9,147 bases of DNA from Candidatus Methylomirabilota bacterium (GCA_028869615.1 JAGWRQ010000075.1:1-9147), one strand, 5' to 3'. Shown: positions 1 through 6,420, counted from the stretch's first letter. A program made the numbers and translations. The notes: generated by a model not told the origin, from the sequence alone.

Positions 1-142
1 GCGCGAGCCGTTCCAACTGTTGCTGCTCGACGCCCCTGGGTTGGTAGTAGGCCTTTTCGGCGGCGACCGGCGATGAAGAACGATTGAGCAAAAGAATCAG
101 GCCCAAGCCGAGCAGGATCGCAACTGTCACCAGAATGAACAT
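1..142 (-). CDS. Membrane-anchored protein of unknown function, N-terminal part only
   Basis: This gene runs leftward off the window edge, so only about 47 codons are visible. The ATG lies at 142-140. An in-frame stop sits just upstream, so no earlier ATG is possible. A modest AAGG lies about 4 bases before the start. The protein opens with MFILVTVAILLGLGLILLLN, a hydrophobic segment with almost no cytoplasmic tail, which suggests a signal anchor or uncleaved signal. A polar stretch follows (SSSPVAAEKAYYQPRG, then Gln-rich). The bulk of the protein is therefore probably periplasmic. It lies 52 bases downstream of the 55-codon membrane microprotein on the same strand and is probably cotranscribed with it. 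I do not recognise the family. A small respiratory or assembly factor would fit, but the missing C-terminus would decide. Confidence 0.6.
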   Translation of the reverse strand, partial: MFILVTVAILLGLGLILLLNRSSSPVAAEKAYYQPRGVEQQQLERLA

Positions 143-194
143 GCGCCTTACTCAGGGACCCACCCAGGCGATCAGGCGAACAGACAGAAAGTTC

Positions 195-362
195 CTATCT
201 GTACATCTCTTCGAAGATTCGATCTCTCTGACCTTTTTTAATCAAGCGATCATGACGAAATGCTTGTTTCATCGCTGTTCCGAGGCAGACCAGGATCAGG
301 ATAAGCATGCCGATAATCGGGATATTGTCCGGCTGCGTCGCAATGGCTATAACATGCTCCAT
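195..362 (-). CDS. 55-residue single-span membrane microprotein
   Basis: I chose the ATG at 362-360 over longer readings because an ideal Shine-Dalgarno (AAAGGAGG, plus-strand 369-376) sits 6 bases upstream and a good promoter sits just beyond that. The protein starts MEHVIAIATQPDNIPIIG. It has one strongly hydrophobic span at about residues 16-30 (IPIIGMLILILVCLG), then a basic/acidic tail (KQAFRHDRLIKKGQRDRIFEEMYR region) ending at TAG 197-195. The pattern of a short N-terminus, one span and a charged helical tail resembles small accessory subunits found beside respiratory complexes. That is a memory-level impression, not a demonstrated homology. It precedes the partial membrane protein at 1-142 and probably shares its transcript. 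Function unknown. Confidence 0.72.
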   Translation of the reverse strand: MEHVIAIATQPDNIPIIGMLILILVCLGTAMKQAFRHDRLIKKGQRDRIFEEMYR

Positions 363-384
363 GTAGAACCTCCTTTCAGTCGAG

Positions 385-412
385 ATTCTAGCACTACGAC
401 ACGTGATGGCAA
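385..412 (-). promoter_or_regulatory. Probable sigma-70 promoter for the minus-strand membrane genes
   Basis: Read on the minus strand, TTGCCA (412-407, 5 of 6 to the -35 consensus) is followed after 16 bases by TAGAAT (390-385, 5 of 6 to the -10 consensus). A TGC directly before it makes an extended -10. Transcription would start near 378, immediately ahead of the AAAGGAGG ribosome site and the ATG at 362. The element occupies most of the 72-bp gap shared with the divergent TPR gene, for which I could not find an equally good promoter. Confidence 0.6.
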
Positions 413-434
413 GTCTTTTGTCCGGAGGCGCCTG

Positions 435-1514
435 ATGCCATGGTCGATGCGTACCCTCATAGTGAGCTTGCTCCTGGTTGGGCGCGTCTGGGGGGCTCAG
501 CCGGCATCGACTCGGTCCGGGGAGGCCGACCAAGCGTACCGACTTGGCGTGCGCCTGCAGCAGGAGGGACGAATGGCGGAGGCGATTGAGGCATTCCGAT
601 CCACGCTGCGGCTCGATCCCTTACGCGCTTCTGTCTATGTGCGGCTCAAGGAGGCCTATGGTCGTGGACGGCCCGGCGGTCAGGTAGTTGCAGAACTTAG
701 ACAGCAGGCTGATCAGGACGGCACCGACTTCATCTCCTGGAATCTGCTCGGCGTCCTGTATGCCAAGCAAGGGCGCTGGGCCGACGCCCTAGCCGCGCTG
801 CATCAGGCGGTGCAGATCCAGCCTGCAGATGTCGATGCATGGACGAATCTCGGATGGCTCTCATCCGAATTAAAGCAGCGCGAGAAGGCCCGTGAAGCCT
901 TCCGTCGAGCCCTTACGCTTGATCCTGCCTATGGGCGCGCTCACGCCGGCCTGGCAGGTCTGTATGCGGAGGCAGGGAGCGACCATGACAAGGCGATAGA
1001 GGAGTATCGGCTCGCGTTATCGGCTGAACCGGATAATCCAGACTACCTGTACGATATGGGGTGGGTCTACTACCGGAAGGGGATGACCGATGAAGCGCTG
1101 AAGATATTGACAGAGGCTTCAATCCTGAGTCCGGACGATCCGGCAGGGCGGGCAAAGATCGGGTGGGTGCGGTTCCGGCGAAAGGAATACAGGGCTGCGA
1201 TTGAAGAGTTTGAGCGAGCGTTGCGCGCGCAGCCGGCATATACCTTCGCTCGGTTCGGGTTGGCGCGGGCGCTTCAGGCAGAAGGAAACGACGACGCAGC
1301 CGCTGTGGAGTATAAGCGGGCATGGCGGGAAGCTAATAACGATATCTACCTCTTGTTTCTTATCAAGCTCTACCTGCAACGAAACCTCTGGGTGGTTCTG
1401 CTGGCAGTGGTATCGGCGATGGGTCTGACGTTGGTATGGCTCATGCGGCGCAGAGGCTTTCCCCAAGGTTCTGAGGCTGCGTCTGGAAAGCGATGGGCGG
1501 ATAGACCTCGCTAG
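435..1514 (+). CDS. Exported tetratricopeptide-repeat protein with C-terminal membrane anchor
   Basis: The open frame extends further upstream, but ATG 435 is preferred. GGAGG (424-428) lies 6 bases before it, and the resulting 359-residue protein starts with a plausible signal peptide (MPWSMRTLIVSLLLVGRVWG, cleavage possible near Ala21). Starting earlier would also run over the divergent membrane gene. Repeats with the TPR pattern (W/G-Y-A-F-A-P positions) occur at about residues 33-62, 99-131, 133-165, 167-200, 204-235, 238-270 and 272-302. Examples are WTNLGWLSSELKQREKAREA and YDMGWVYYRKGMTDEALKIL. A transmembrane segment at about 318-337 is followed by MRRRG, consistent with a cytoplasmic basic tail. 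TPR domains mediate protein-protein contacts, so a periplasmic scaffold or assembly role is likely. The partner is unknown. It is divergent from the small membrane genes at 1-362, which may be functionally linked. Confidence 0.85.
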   Translation: MPWSMRTLIVSLLLVGRVWGAQPASTRSGEADQAYRLGVRLQQEGRMAEAIEAFRSTLRLDPLRASVYVRLKEAYGRGRPGGQVVAELRQQADQDGTDFISWNLLGVLYAKQGRWADALAALHQAVQIQPADVDAWTNLGWLSSELKQREKAREAFRRALTLDPAYGRAHAGLAGLYAEAGSDHDKAIEEYRLALSAEPDNPDYLYDMGWVYYRKGMTDEALKILTEASILSPDDPAGRAKIGWVRFRRKEYRAAIEEFERALRAQPAYTFARFGLARALQAEGNDDAAAVEYKRAWREANNDIYLLFLIKLYLQRNLWVVLLAVVSAMGLTLVWLMRRRGFPQGSEAASGKRWADRPR

Positions 1515-1591
1515 CTCCGCAACCGAACATGCTCTCGCTGTAGCCTCCTCCTTCCCGATAGGAATTTTCTACCAGTTACTGCATTTTGTTC

Positions 1592-1620
1592 TTGACAAGC
1601 ACTATATATCGTAGTAATTC
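1592..1620 (+). promoter_or_regulatory. Probable sigma-70 promoter of nrdJ
   Basis: A perfect -35 hexamer TTGACA (1592-1597) is followed after 17 bases by TAATTC (1615-1620), a weak -10. The spacer is filled exactly by the first NrdR box. The predicted start near 1627 leaves a leader of roughly 147 bases before the nrdJ ATG. I saw no cobalamin-riboswitch B12 box in that leader. Confidence 0.5.
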
Positions 1621-1646
1621 AGATTTAGCTACACAATATGTAGTGT
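1599..1646. promoter_or_regulatory. Tandem NrdR boxes upstream of the ribonucleotide reductase gene
   Basis: Two 16-bp sites match the known NrdR consensus acaCwAtATaTwGwgt. Box 1 is GCACTATATATCGTAG (1599-1614). Box 2 is ACACAATATGTAGTGT (1631-1646) and deviates at one position. They are separated by 16 bp, or 32 bp start to start, which is about three helical turns and is the arrangement described for NrdR operators. Box 1 fills the -35/-10 spacer and box 2 lies just after the expected transcription start, so NrdR-(d)ATP binding should repress nrdJ. The nrdR gene itself is not in the window. Confidence 0.8.
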
Positions 1647-1773
1647 TATGGCATGAATGAGCATCTATACGATGCGCTTGGGAAAGATGGCTTATTCACG
1701 TATATTACATTTGGGTACTCGAGATCACAGCAAGTCCGAGTTGTTTCGATTATCCTAGATAGAGGAGGACACC

Positions 1774-4167
1774 ATGCCAGGCAAGGCGAGCGAGTCAACT
1801 TTCCACGGGGTACAAAAGGAAGTAGAGACGACCCAGGCGTGTGGATCGCGGCCGGCGAAGGATGGACAGTGGAGTGAGTCGGCCATCCGCGTGCTCAGAG
1901 AGCGTTATCTGGTGAGGGACGGGACAGGTGTCAAAGAGACGCCGGAGGAGATGTGCTGGCGGGTCGCGGTGGCCATCGCCAAGGCTGAAGAGCAGTGGGG
2001 CAGAACCGAGGCGGAAGCTCTCCAGGTCGCAGAGTCGTTTTACGATGTGATGGTTGAAGGGAAGTTCCTTCCTAACTCTCCCACGATGATGAATGCCGGC
2101 AAAGGAAACGGGATGCAGTATTCGGCCTGTTTTGTGCTTCCCGTCGAGGATTCCATGGAGGGGATCTTCGAGGCGGTCAAAAGGGCGGCGATCATCCATC
2201 AGTCTGGCGGCGGGACCGGTTTTGCCTTCTCGCGCCTCAGGCCGAAGGATACCCTGGTGAAGTCAACGGGCGGCAAGGCCAGCGGCCCCATCAGCTTCCT
2301 TCGGGTCTTTAATGCCGCCACCGAAGCCGTCAAGCAAGGGGGTGCCAGGCGAGGCGCCAACATGGGGATCCTCAAAGTGGATCACCCGGACATCCTGGAG
2401 TTCATCGACTGTAAGCTGGACGGCGGGATCACCAACTTCAATATCTCGGTGGCTGCCACCGAAACGTTCATGGACGCCCTCGTGAAGGATGAGACCTACG
2501 AGTTGGTCGATCCTCACACTAAGTTTGTGACTAGCCGCCTTCGGGCTCGCGAGGTCTTTCAGCGGATCGTCCAGGCGGCCTGGCGGACCGGCGACCCGGG
2601 GATGGTGTTCATCGATCGAATCAACGCGAGCCCGGCCAATCCGATCCCGCAGGATGAACTGATCGAGGCCACCAACCCCTGTGGCGAGCAGCCGCTTGGT
2701 CCTAATGATGCCTGCAATCTGGGCTCGATCAATCTGGCCAGATTTTACCTCCCCTCAATTCCAGCGGACGCCAGGACGACGGAGCGAATCGATTGGGTTG
2801 GACTGGAGCAGGTCGTACGAACAGCGGTCCGCTTCCTGGACGACGTCATCGACGTGAACCCCTATCCGCTTCAAGACATCATTGAGGAGGTCAAAAATAA
2901 CCGGCGGATCGGCCTCGGCGTCATGGGCTGGGCCGACCTGCTCCTTGAGCTTGGCATGCCATACGATAGCAATGAGGCGGTCACGCTGGGTGAGGAGATC
3001 ATGGGCTTCATCCGGCGAATCGGCCACGACGCCTCCGAGAAGCTGGCGGAGGCGCGGGGGCCGTTTCCGCGCTGGTCGCGGAGCATTTACAAGGGCCAGA
3101 GGCCGCTCCGCAACTCCACCGTTACGACCATTGCGCCCACCGGGACCATCAGCATTATCGTCGGCTGCTCGTCCGGGATCGAGCCGATCTTCGCCGTCGC
3201 GTTCAGGCACATCGTAGGCGACCGGCACCTGACCTTCGTGAACCCGATCTTCGAGGAGGTCGCGAAGCGGCGCGGCTTCTATAGTGAAGAGCTGATGCGG
3301 CGCGTGGCCGAGCGAGGAGCGGTGTGCGGGCTTGAAGGCGTGCCGGAGGACGTTCAGCGGGTCTTTGTCACGGCCCACGAGATCGAGCCGGCCTGGCACG
3401 TGAGAATGCAGGCGGCGTTCCAGCAGCAGACCGATAACGGCGTCTCCAAGACGATCAACCTGCCCAACTCGGCGACGCCTGAGGACATCGCCAAGGCCTA
3501 TATGATGGCATATGATCTGGGCTGCCTTGGGATTACGGTCTTCCGCGACGGCTGTAAGGATACGCAGGTTTTACATCTCGGCACGGGTGTTCAGCCTGCG
3601 CTGAGCGATGCTGAAGGGCCGGCGCAGGAGGAGGCTCCAACCGTTGCGGAGATGGGCCTGGAGGAAAGGCTGAAGGTCAAGCCAAGGCCGCGGACAATGA
3701 AGGGCGTGACGTACCGAACCGAGACGCCGCTCGGGACAGCCTTCATCACCGTGAACCAGAATGGCGAGGGCGAGCCGTTCGAGGTGTTCGCCAGCGTGGG
3801 GAAGGCCGGGAGCGACACCTCTGCCGTATCCGAGGCGATTGGCCGTCTCATCTCGTTGGTCCTGAGGCTGCCGTCACCGATGTCGCCAAGGGAGCGGGTC
3901 GAGCAGATCGTGAACCAACTCTCCGGCATCGGCGGCCGGCGGCCGATGGGCTTCGGCAAGGATCGGGTCCGGTCGCTGCCGGATGCCGTCGCCCAGGTCC
4001 TGGCCGAGCACATCGGTCTCAGCGAGCCCGGGGTCCAGGAGATCCTCGCGGCCCGCGGCAAGACGTCCCTCAAGGTGGGCGACATGTGCCCCGACTGCGG
4101 CCTCGCCACCCTCGTCTACGAGGAGGGCTGCCAGAAGTGCTACTCATGCGGCTTCAGCGAGTGCTAA
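1774..4167 (+). CDS. nrdJ: Adenosylcobalamin-dependent (class II) ribonucleoside reductase
   Basis: This enzyme reduces ribonucleotides to deoxyribonucleotides in the cytoplasm. Its thiyl radical is generated from adenosylcobalamin, so it works with or without oxygen. The start ATG 1774 follows GAGGAGG (1762-1768). The product has 797 residues. The barrel carries the first redox cysteine Cys119 (QYSACFVLP), the NPCGE motif with radical Cys303, Asn301 and Glu305, and the second redox cysteine Cys314 (ACNLGSIN). The 11-residue gap between Cys303 and Cys314 matches the Thermotoga-type enzyme. Other conserved blocks are HQSGGGTGF (142-150), [10 protein letters not shown] (451-460) and TINLPNSAT (560-568). 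The tail has a Cys-rich end (CPDCG at 772-776, [12 protein letters not shown] at 786-797) that probably binds zinc and/or relays reducing electrons. I see no N-terminal ATP-cone, so overall activity control may rest on NrdR. A repeat-like insert lies in the linker near residues 606-616. Confidence 0.96.
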   Translation: MPGKASESTFHGVQKEVETTQACGSRPAKDGQWSESAIRVLRERYLVRDGTGVKETPEEMCWRVAVAIAKAEEQWGRTEAEALQVAESFYDVMVEGKFLPNSPTMMNAGKGNGMQYSACFVLPVEDSMEGIFEAVKRAAIIHQSGGGTGFAFSRLRPKDTLVKSTGGKASGPISFLRVFNAATEAVKQGGARRGANMGILKVDHPDILEFIDCKLDGGITNFNISVAATETFMDALVKDETYELVDPHTKFVTSRLRAREVFQRIVQAAWRTGDPGMVFIDRINASPANPIPQDELIEATNPCGEQPLGPNDACNLGSINLARFYLPSIPADARTTERIDWVGLEQVVRTAVRFLDDVIDVNPYPLQDIIEEVKNNRRIGLGVMGWADLLLELGMPYDSNEAVTLGEEIMGFIRRIGHDASEKLAEARGPFPRWSRSIYKGQRPLRNSTVTTIAPTGTISIIVGCSSGIEPIFAVAFRHIVGDRHLTFVNPIFEEVAKRRGFYSEELMRRVAERGAVCGLEGVPEDVQRVFVTAHEIEPAWHVRMQAAFQQQTDNGVSKTINLPNSATPEDIAKAYMMAYDLGCLGITVFRDGCKDTQVLHLGTGVQPALSDAEGPAQEEAPTVAEMGLEERLKVKPRPRTMKGVTYRTETPLGTAFITVNQNGEGEPFEVFASVGKAGSDTSAVSEAIGRLISLVLRLPSPMSPRERVEQIVNQLSGIGGRRPMGFGKDRVRSLPDAVAQVLAEHIGLSEPGVQEILAARGKTSLKVGDMCPDCGLATLVYEEGCQKCYSCGFSEC
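3589..3620. repeat. Short palindromic repeat-like insert inside nrdJ
   Basis: TTCAGC (3590-3595) and GCTGAA (3610-3615) form a perfect 6-bp inverted repeat around a 14-bp centre that contains CTGAGCGA. The stretch encodes [11 protein letters not shown] in the variable linker before the C-terminal domain. From general knowledge it resembles dispersed short repeats of the GTTCAGCCTGAGCG...GAAGG type seen in many environmental bacterial genomes, which translate as 'LSEVEG/LSDAEG'-like peptides. Only one copy is visible here, so the assignment is inferred. Confidence 0.4.
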
Positions 4168-4173
4168 CGATTA

Positions 4174-4189
4174 ATAGCTTATCAGCTAT
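4174..4189. terminator. Small hairpin after nrdJ, doubtful terminator
   Basis: ATAGCT and AGCTAT form a perfect 6-bp stem around TATC, starting seven bases after the nrdJ stop. The stem is A/T-rich and no U-run follows, so it is more likely an mRNA 3'-end stabiliser, attenuator or chance palindrome than a full terminator. Confidence 0.25.
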
Positions 4190-4246
4190 GAGCTGTGGCT
4201 TCTCTAGGCTGGTGTGGCATGGATGGCTTGCTAAAGGAGAGAGTGC

Positions 4247-4444
4247 ATGACGAAGATTCAGCGCGGTGCAGCCATTCTGGTGGGTGGCACGTCGTACCCG
4301 TGTGACGTAAAATCGTGCGTAGCGCTTCGCGACAGCACCTACCCGTTGCCGTGCGCGGACTATCATCGAGCGCAGGGCAGTGGGAACGCCGTGGGAAATC
4401 CCGTCAATTGTGTTCTGGCCTCCGGGGATAGTGAGAGGAGATAA
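4247..4444 (+). CDS. Possible 65-residue cysteine-containing protein, not recognised
   Basis: The ATG at 4247 has a good ribosome site (AAGGAG 4234-4239, 7 bases upstream), and the stop (4442-4444) lies three bases before the dcd start, as in a coupled operon. The translation begins MTKIQRGAAILVGGTSYPCD. It has four cysteines (19, 24, 36, 55), a CDVKSC spacing, and no hydrophobic span or familiar domain. The residue mix does not look strongly protein-like and I recognise no family. It may be a real small gene between nrdJ and dcd, a translated leader that couples dcd expression, or a fortuitous open frame. Apart from this candidate, the 280-base gap between nrdJ and dcd holds only the small hairpin at its left end. 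Confidence 0.35.
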   Translation: MTKIQRGAAILVGGTSYPCDVKSCVALRDSTYPLPCADYHRAQGSGNAVGNPVNCVLASGDSERR

Positions 4445-4447
4445 CCT

Positions 4448-5002
4448 GTGTCCATCAAATCAGACAAGTGGATCAAGCGGATGGCGGTGGAGCATCAGAT
4501 GATTGTCCCGTTCGAGGAGCGACAGATCCGGAGCGGGGTCATCTCGTACGGTTTGTCATCGTATGGATACGACATCCGGGTTGCGGACGAGTTTAAGATC
4601 TTCACCAACGTCAATACGACCATCGTAGATCCGAAGTGCTTCGACGAGCGCTCGTTCGTTGACTTCAAAGGCGATGTCTGCATCGTCCCACCCAACTCTT
4701 TTGCGCTCGCCAGAACGGTCGAGTATTTTAGGATTCCTCGTAACGTCTTAACCGTATGTCTCGGAAAAAGCTCATATGCGCGCTGCGGTATCATTTTAAA
4801 CGTCACCCCGTTCGAGCCGGAGTGGGAGGGGTTTGCGACCCTCGAGATCAGTAATACCACACCGCTACCCGCCAAGATCTACGCCAACGAAGGGATCGCC
4901 CAGGTGATCTTTTTTGAGAGTGATGAGCCATGCCTCGTGTCGTACGGCGATAAGAAAGGGAAATACCAGGCCCAGCATGATATCACGTTGCCACGGATTT
5001 AA
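4448..5002 (+). CDS. dcd: dCTP deaminase
   Basis: The enzyme deaminates dCTP to dUTP, feeding dTMP synthesis. It is a cytoplasmic homotrimer of the dUTPase fold. The start is GTG 4448 behind GAGGAG (4435-4440), 7 bases away. The 184-residue length is normal. Diagnostic blocks are [14 protein letters not shown] (32-45), [10 protein letters not shown] (106-115), [14 protein letters not shown] (123-136) and the C-terminal [15 protein letters not shown]. By alignment in memory with the E. coli enzyme, Arg112 corresponds to Arg115 and the catalytic glutamate is Glu133 (E. coli Glu138). The stretch around E. coli Arg126 is two residues shorter and has no arginine here, as in the widespread [14 protein letters not shown] subgroup. 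That subgroup has bifunctional deaminase/dUTPase relatives, so dUTP hydrolysis cannot be excluded. Its position after nrdJ places both genes in deoxynucleotide supply. Confidence 0.95.
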   Translation: MSIKSDKWIKRMAVEHQMIVPFEERQIRSGVISYGLSSYGYDIRVADEFKIFTNVNTTIVDPKCFDERSFVDFKGDVCIVPPNSFALARTVEYFRIPRNVLTVCLGKSSYARCGIILNVTPFEPEWEGFATLEISNTTPLPAKIYANEGIAQVIFFESDEPCLVSYGDKKGKYQAQHDITLPRI

Positions 5003-5054
5003 GTGCTATTCCGCGTTCTCTCTCGCTACAGCAACTGCTGAGGCGTGCACTGAT

Positions 5055-5079
5055 CGTTTCCGAAACGTGTCGCTTTTTT
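5055..5079 (+). terminator. Possible weak terminator after dcd
   Basis: CGTTTC and GAAACG (5055-5067) form an inverted repeat with almost no loop, so the practical stem is about 4 bp. A six-T run follows at 5074-5079. It lies 52 bases beyond the dcd stop and before the next promoter, which is the right place. The stem is weak and separated from the T-run, so the call is tentative. Confidence 0.35.
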
Positions 5080-5097
5080 CCGACAACTAACGTCCCG

Positions 5098-5156
5098 AAA
5101 AAAAATTTATTTTTTTGTACGATTTTTGTTGACATGGAAGGAACGGTCGTTGTAAA
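5098..5156 (+). promoter_or_regulatory. Probable promoter with A/T-tract upstream element for the MNT/HEPN pair
   Basis: A perfect TTGACA (5129-5134) is followed after 16 bases by TGTAAA (5151-5156, 4 of 6 to the -10 consensus). A run of eight A, TTTA and seven T (5098-5116) lies upstream of the -35. This is the composition of an UP element and could also bind a nucleoid protein. Transcription would start near 5163, leaving a very short leader. Confidence 0.5.
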
Positions 5157-5159
5157 GAT

Positions 5160-5190
5160 ATCAACAGTGATGAGGTGGACTGTTGTTGAT
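5160..5190 (+). promoter_or_regulatory. Inverted repeat enclosing the ribosome site and TTG start
   Basis: CAACAGT (5162-5168) and ACTGTTG (5179-5185) are perfect complements. The 10-base loop GATGAGGTGG holds the Shine-Dalgarno, and the start codon TTG 5183-5185 is in the 3' arm. A competing 6-bp pairing also exists: ATCAAC (5160-5165) with GTTGAT (5185-5190). In RNA this would hide the start codon. In DNA it lies just past the -10, where an autoregulatory operator for the winged-helix product would be expected. Confidence 0.5.
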
Positions 5191-5752
5191 CCGGTTGTTT
5201 TCGTCAGAAACGCGTGTAAGTCTTCTCACCCTGTTTTTTACTAGGTTGGATAAGCGCTTTTATGTGAGGGAGTTGGCGCGACACCTTGGGCGGGATATCT
5301 CTGGGATTAAGCGAGAGTTGGACAATCTAGAGAGGGCTGGCTTGTTGGCGAGTGAAAAGGTCGGGAATCTTCGGTATTACCGAGTCAATAAGGCGTCGCC
5401 TCTTTATACCGAGATCAGGGGGATCATCGCGAAGACAACCGGTATCTATGCGAGCCTCCGCGAAGGACTTAGAAGGATTAAAGGAATCCAGAAGGCCATG
5501 GTGTATGGGACAGAGCAGCAAGAGGGCGAGGAGGGGCTCGGTCCTATCCGATTAATGGTGATCGGTCAAGTTGATTTGAATGATCTTAACGATGCGATAA
5601 GAGTGTTGGAGAGCCGCTTGAATCGCGAGATTAACTACCTGGTATTTGACGAGGCCGAATATCAACGGAGAAAGACAGAGGATGACCCGTTCTTGGTTGA
5701 AGTCCTTAAGGGTCGAAAGTCAATCCTGATCGGAACGGACGATGGCCTATGA
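5183..5752 (+). CDS. Winged-helix/nucleotidyltransferase (MNT) protein with degenerate active site
   Basis: The start is TTG 5183 (GAGGTG 5172-5177, 5 bases upstream); a stop precedes it in frame. Residues 1 to about 70 form a winged-helix DNA-binding domain (RFYVRELARHLGRDISGIKR, then NLRYYRVNK). A linker helix follows, and from about residue 104 a minimal nucleotidyltransferase fold (KAMVYG, RLMVIGQVDLNDL, LNREINYLVF). Families of this architecture normally carry GS-x10-D-x-D. Aligned without gaps from Gly109 to Gly128, the Ser becomes Thr110 and the two metal-binding Asp positions become Pro121 and Arg123. Nucleotidyl transfer is therefore unlikely, although the fold and the C-terminal strand region persist. 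The gene overlaps the following HEPN gene by 11 bases. By family it would be the antitoxin/regulator of an MNT/HEPN pair, here perhaps acting by binding alone. Confidence 0.8.
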   Translation: MLIRLFSSETRVSLLTLFFTRLDKRFYVRELARHLGRDISGIKRELDNLERAGLLASEKVGNLRYYRVNKASPLYTEIRGIIAKTTGIYASLREGLRRIKGIQKAMVYGTEQQEGEEGLGPIRLMVIGQVDLNDLNDAIRVLESRLNREINYLVFDEAEYQRRKTEDDPFLVEVLKGRKSILIGTDDGL

Positions 5753-6191
5753 GGAACTTCGAGAACGGGGGCTGGTTGAGGAAGTTAAACCCGACTTCCG
5801 CCAGGTCTCGATGTTGCTCGCGCGAGCGTCGAAAGATTTAGCGACGGCCAGGGCAAATATGGGCATCGATAAGGAGTGGGCATATATCATCGCCTATCAG
5901 GCGATACTGAGGGCAGCGAAGGCATTGGTGATGGCCGAAGGGTGGCGAGTAAAAGGTCGTGACCAGGCGAGAACGTTCGTCATATTGATAGGAGAGATAT
6001 TGGGTGAAGAGGGACGCGCTCTCGTCAACGGCTTCGATCGCATGCGTCGGAAGCGGCAGGACGTTATGGATGAACCGCAAACTCCGATTCCGCGGTATGA
6101 GGTTGAGGCAGCACTGAAAGATGCCCAAGCCTTGATTGAAAGGTTTGTGGAACTGGCGCGTGAGAGAAATCCGCAGTTGGCGTTCTTGTAG
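5742..6191 (+). CDS. HEPN-domain protein, putative partner of the MNT-like protein
   Basis: ATG 5742 lies inside the 3' end of the preceding gene in another frame (11-base overlap). No strong ribosome site is visible, so translation is probably coupled. The 149-residue, mostly helical protein has the HEPN pattern. One helix has WAYIIAYQAILRAAKALVMA (46-65), where paired HEPN proteins carry a 'YxAxLRAAxALL'-like core. A second carries FDRMRRKRQDVMDEP (98-112). HEPN ribonuclease toxins normally have Arg-x4-6-His in this second helix, often with a following Tyr. Here the run is Arg-rich but has Gln106, Met109 and Asp110 and no His or Tyr, so RNase activity is doubtful. In canonical pairs HEPN is the toxin and the MNT protein neutralises it, sometimes by adding AMP to the Tyr. 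That chemistry appears unavailable here. Confidence 0.75.
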   Translation: MAYEELRERGLVEEVKPDFRQVSMLLARASKDLATARANMGIDKEWAYIIAYQAILRAAKALVMAEGWRVKGRDQARTFVILIGEILGEEGRALVNGFDRMRRKRQDVMDEPQTPIPRYEVEAALKDAQALIERFVELARERNPQLAFL

Positions 6192-6218
6192 TAATCCCGG
6201 CTAGAGAGCCGATAGCGT

Positions 6219-6420
6219 GGAAAGGAGGTGAGAATCTGAATGGCCGCGAAGAAAACAGCAGCAAAGAAGGCGACGAAGAAAGCGGCGCCGAAGAAGGCTG
6301 GAAAGAAGGGTGGAAGAGGGTGCTAGCCTCGATCAGCGGTGTCAGAGGCCTTGATAAGGAAAGGAGGTGAGAACCTCAATGGCAGCGAAGAAAAAGGCGG
6401 CGAAGAAGGCGACAAAGAAA
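6219..6420 (+). repeat. Imperfect direct repeat covering ribosome site and start of two micro-ORFs
   Basis: Segments 6219-6281 and 6358-6420 align without gaps at 55 of 63 positions, including a 16-base identical start (GGAAAGGAGGTGAGAA). The repeat contains the Shine-Dalgarno, the ATG and the first codons of both lysine-rich micro-ORFs. It indicates a tandem duplication at 139-bp spacing. Most changes inside the coding part are in third codon positions, which favours selection on the peptides. Confidence 0.8.
6240..6326 (+). CDS. 28-residue lysine/alanine-rich basic micro-protein
   Basis: The near-perfect ribosome site AAAGGAGGTGA (6221-6231) lies 8 bases before ATG 6240, and the frame closes at TAG 6324-6326. 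The peptide begins MAAKKTAAKKATKKAAPKKA and ends GKKGGRGC. It is about 40% lysine, has no acidic residue, and resembles the tail repeats of histone H1-like and HU-type bacterial proteins. Nucleic-acid binding (DNA compaction or RNA) is the natural guess. The terminal cysteine is unusual. It lies 48 bases after the HEPN gene and upstream of a second copy. It could also be a truncated relic of a longer lysine-rich protein, but the strong ribosome site and conserved start argue that it is translated. Confidence 0.6.
   Translation: MAAKKTAAKKATKKAAPKKAGKKGGRGC

Noticed and set aside
84..434. Upstream extension of the TPR protein
   Set aside because: It runs antisense across the membrane microprotein and its promoter. 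GGAGG plus a signal peptide at 435 marks the true start.
1647..1773. Cobalamin riboswitch before the B12-dependent reductase
   Set aside because: The leader is only about 147 bases and I could not find a B12-box-like motif or the expected long folded core.
1653..1877. Open frame of 74 codons in the nrdJ leader, overlapping the nrdJ start
   Set aside because: No ribosome site ahead of its ATG, about 100 bases overlap the well-supported nrdJ start, and it lies downstream of NrdR boxes as plain leader. It could at most be a leader peptide.
2755..3399. Long minus-strand frame (214 codons) inside nrdJ
   Set aside because: It is antisense to strongly conserved reductase motifs. Long opposite frames are expected in high-G+C genes and its residues show no family features.
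3591..4109. Minus-strand frame of 172 codons at the 3' end of nrdJ
   Set aside because: Antisense shadow of the Cys-rich reductase C-terminus, with low-complexity translation and no ribosome site.
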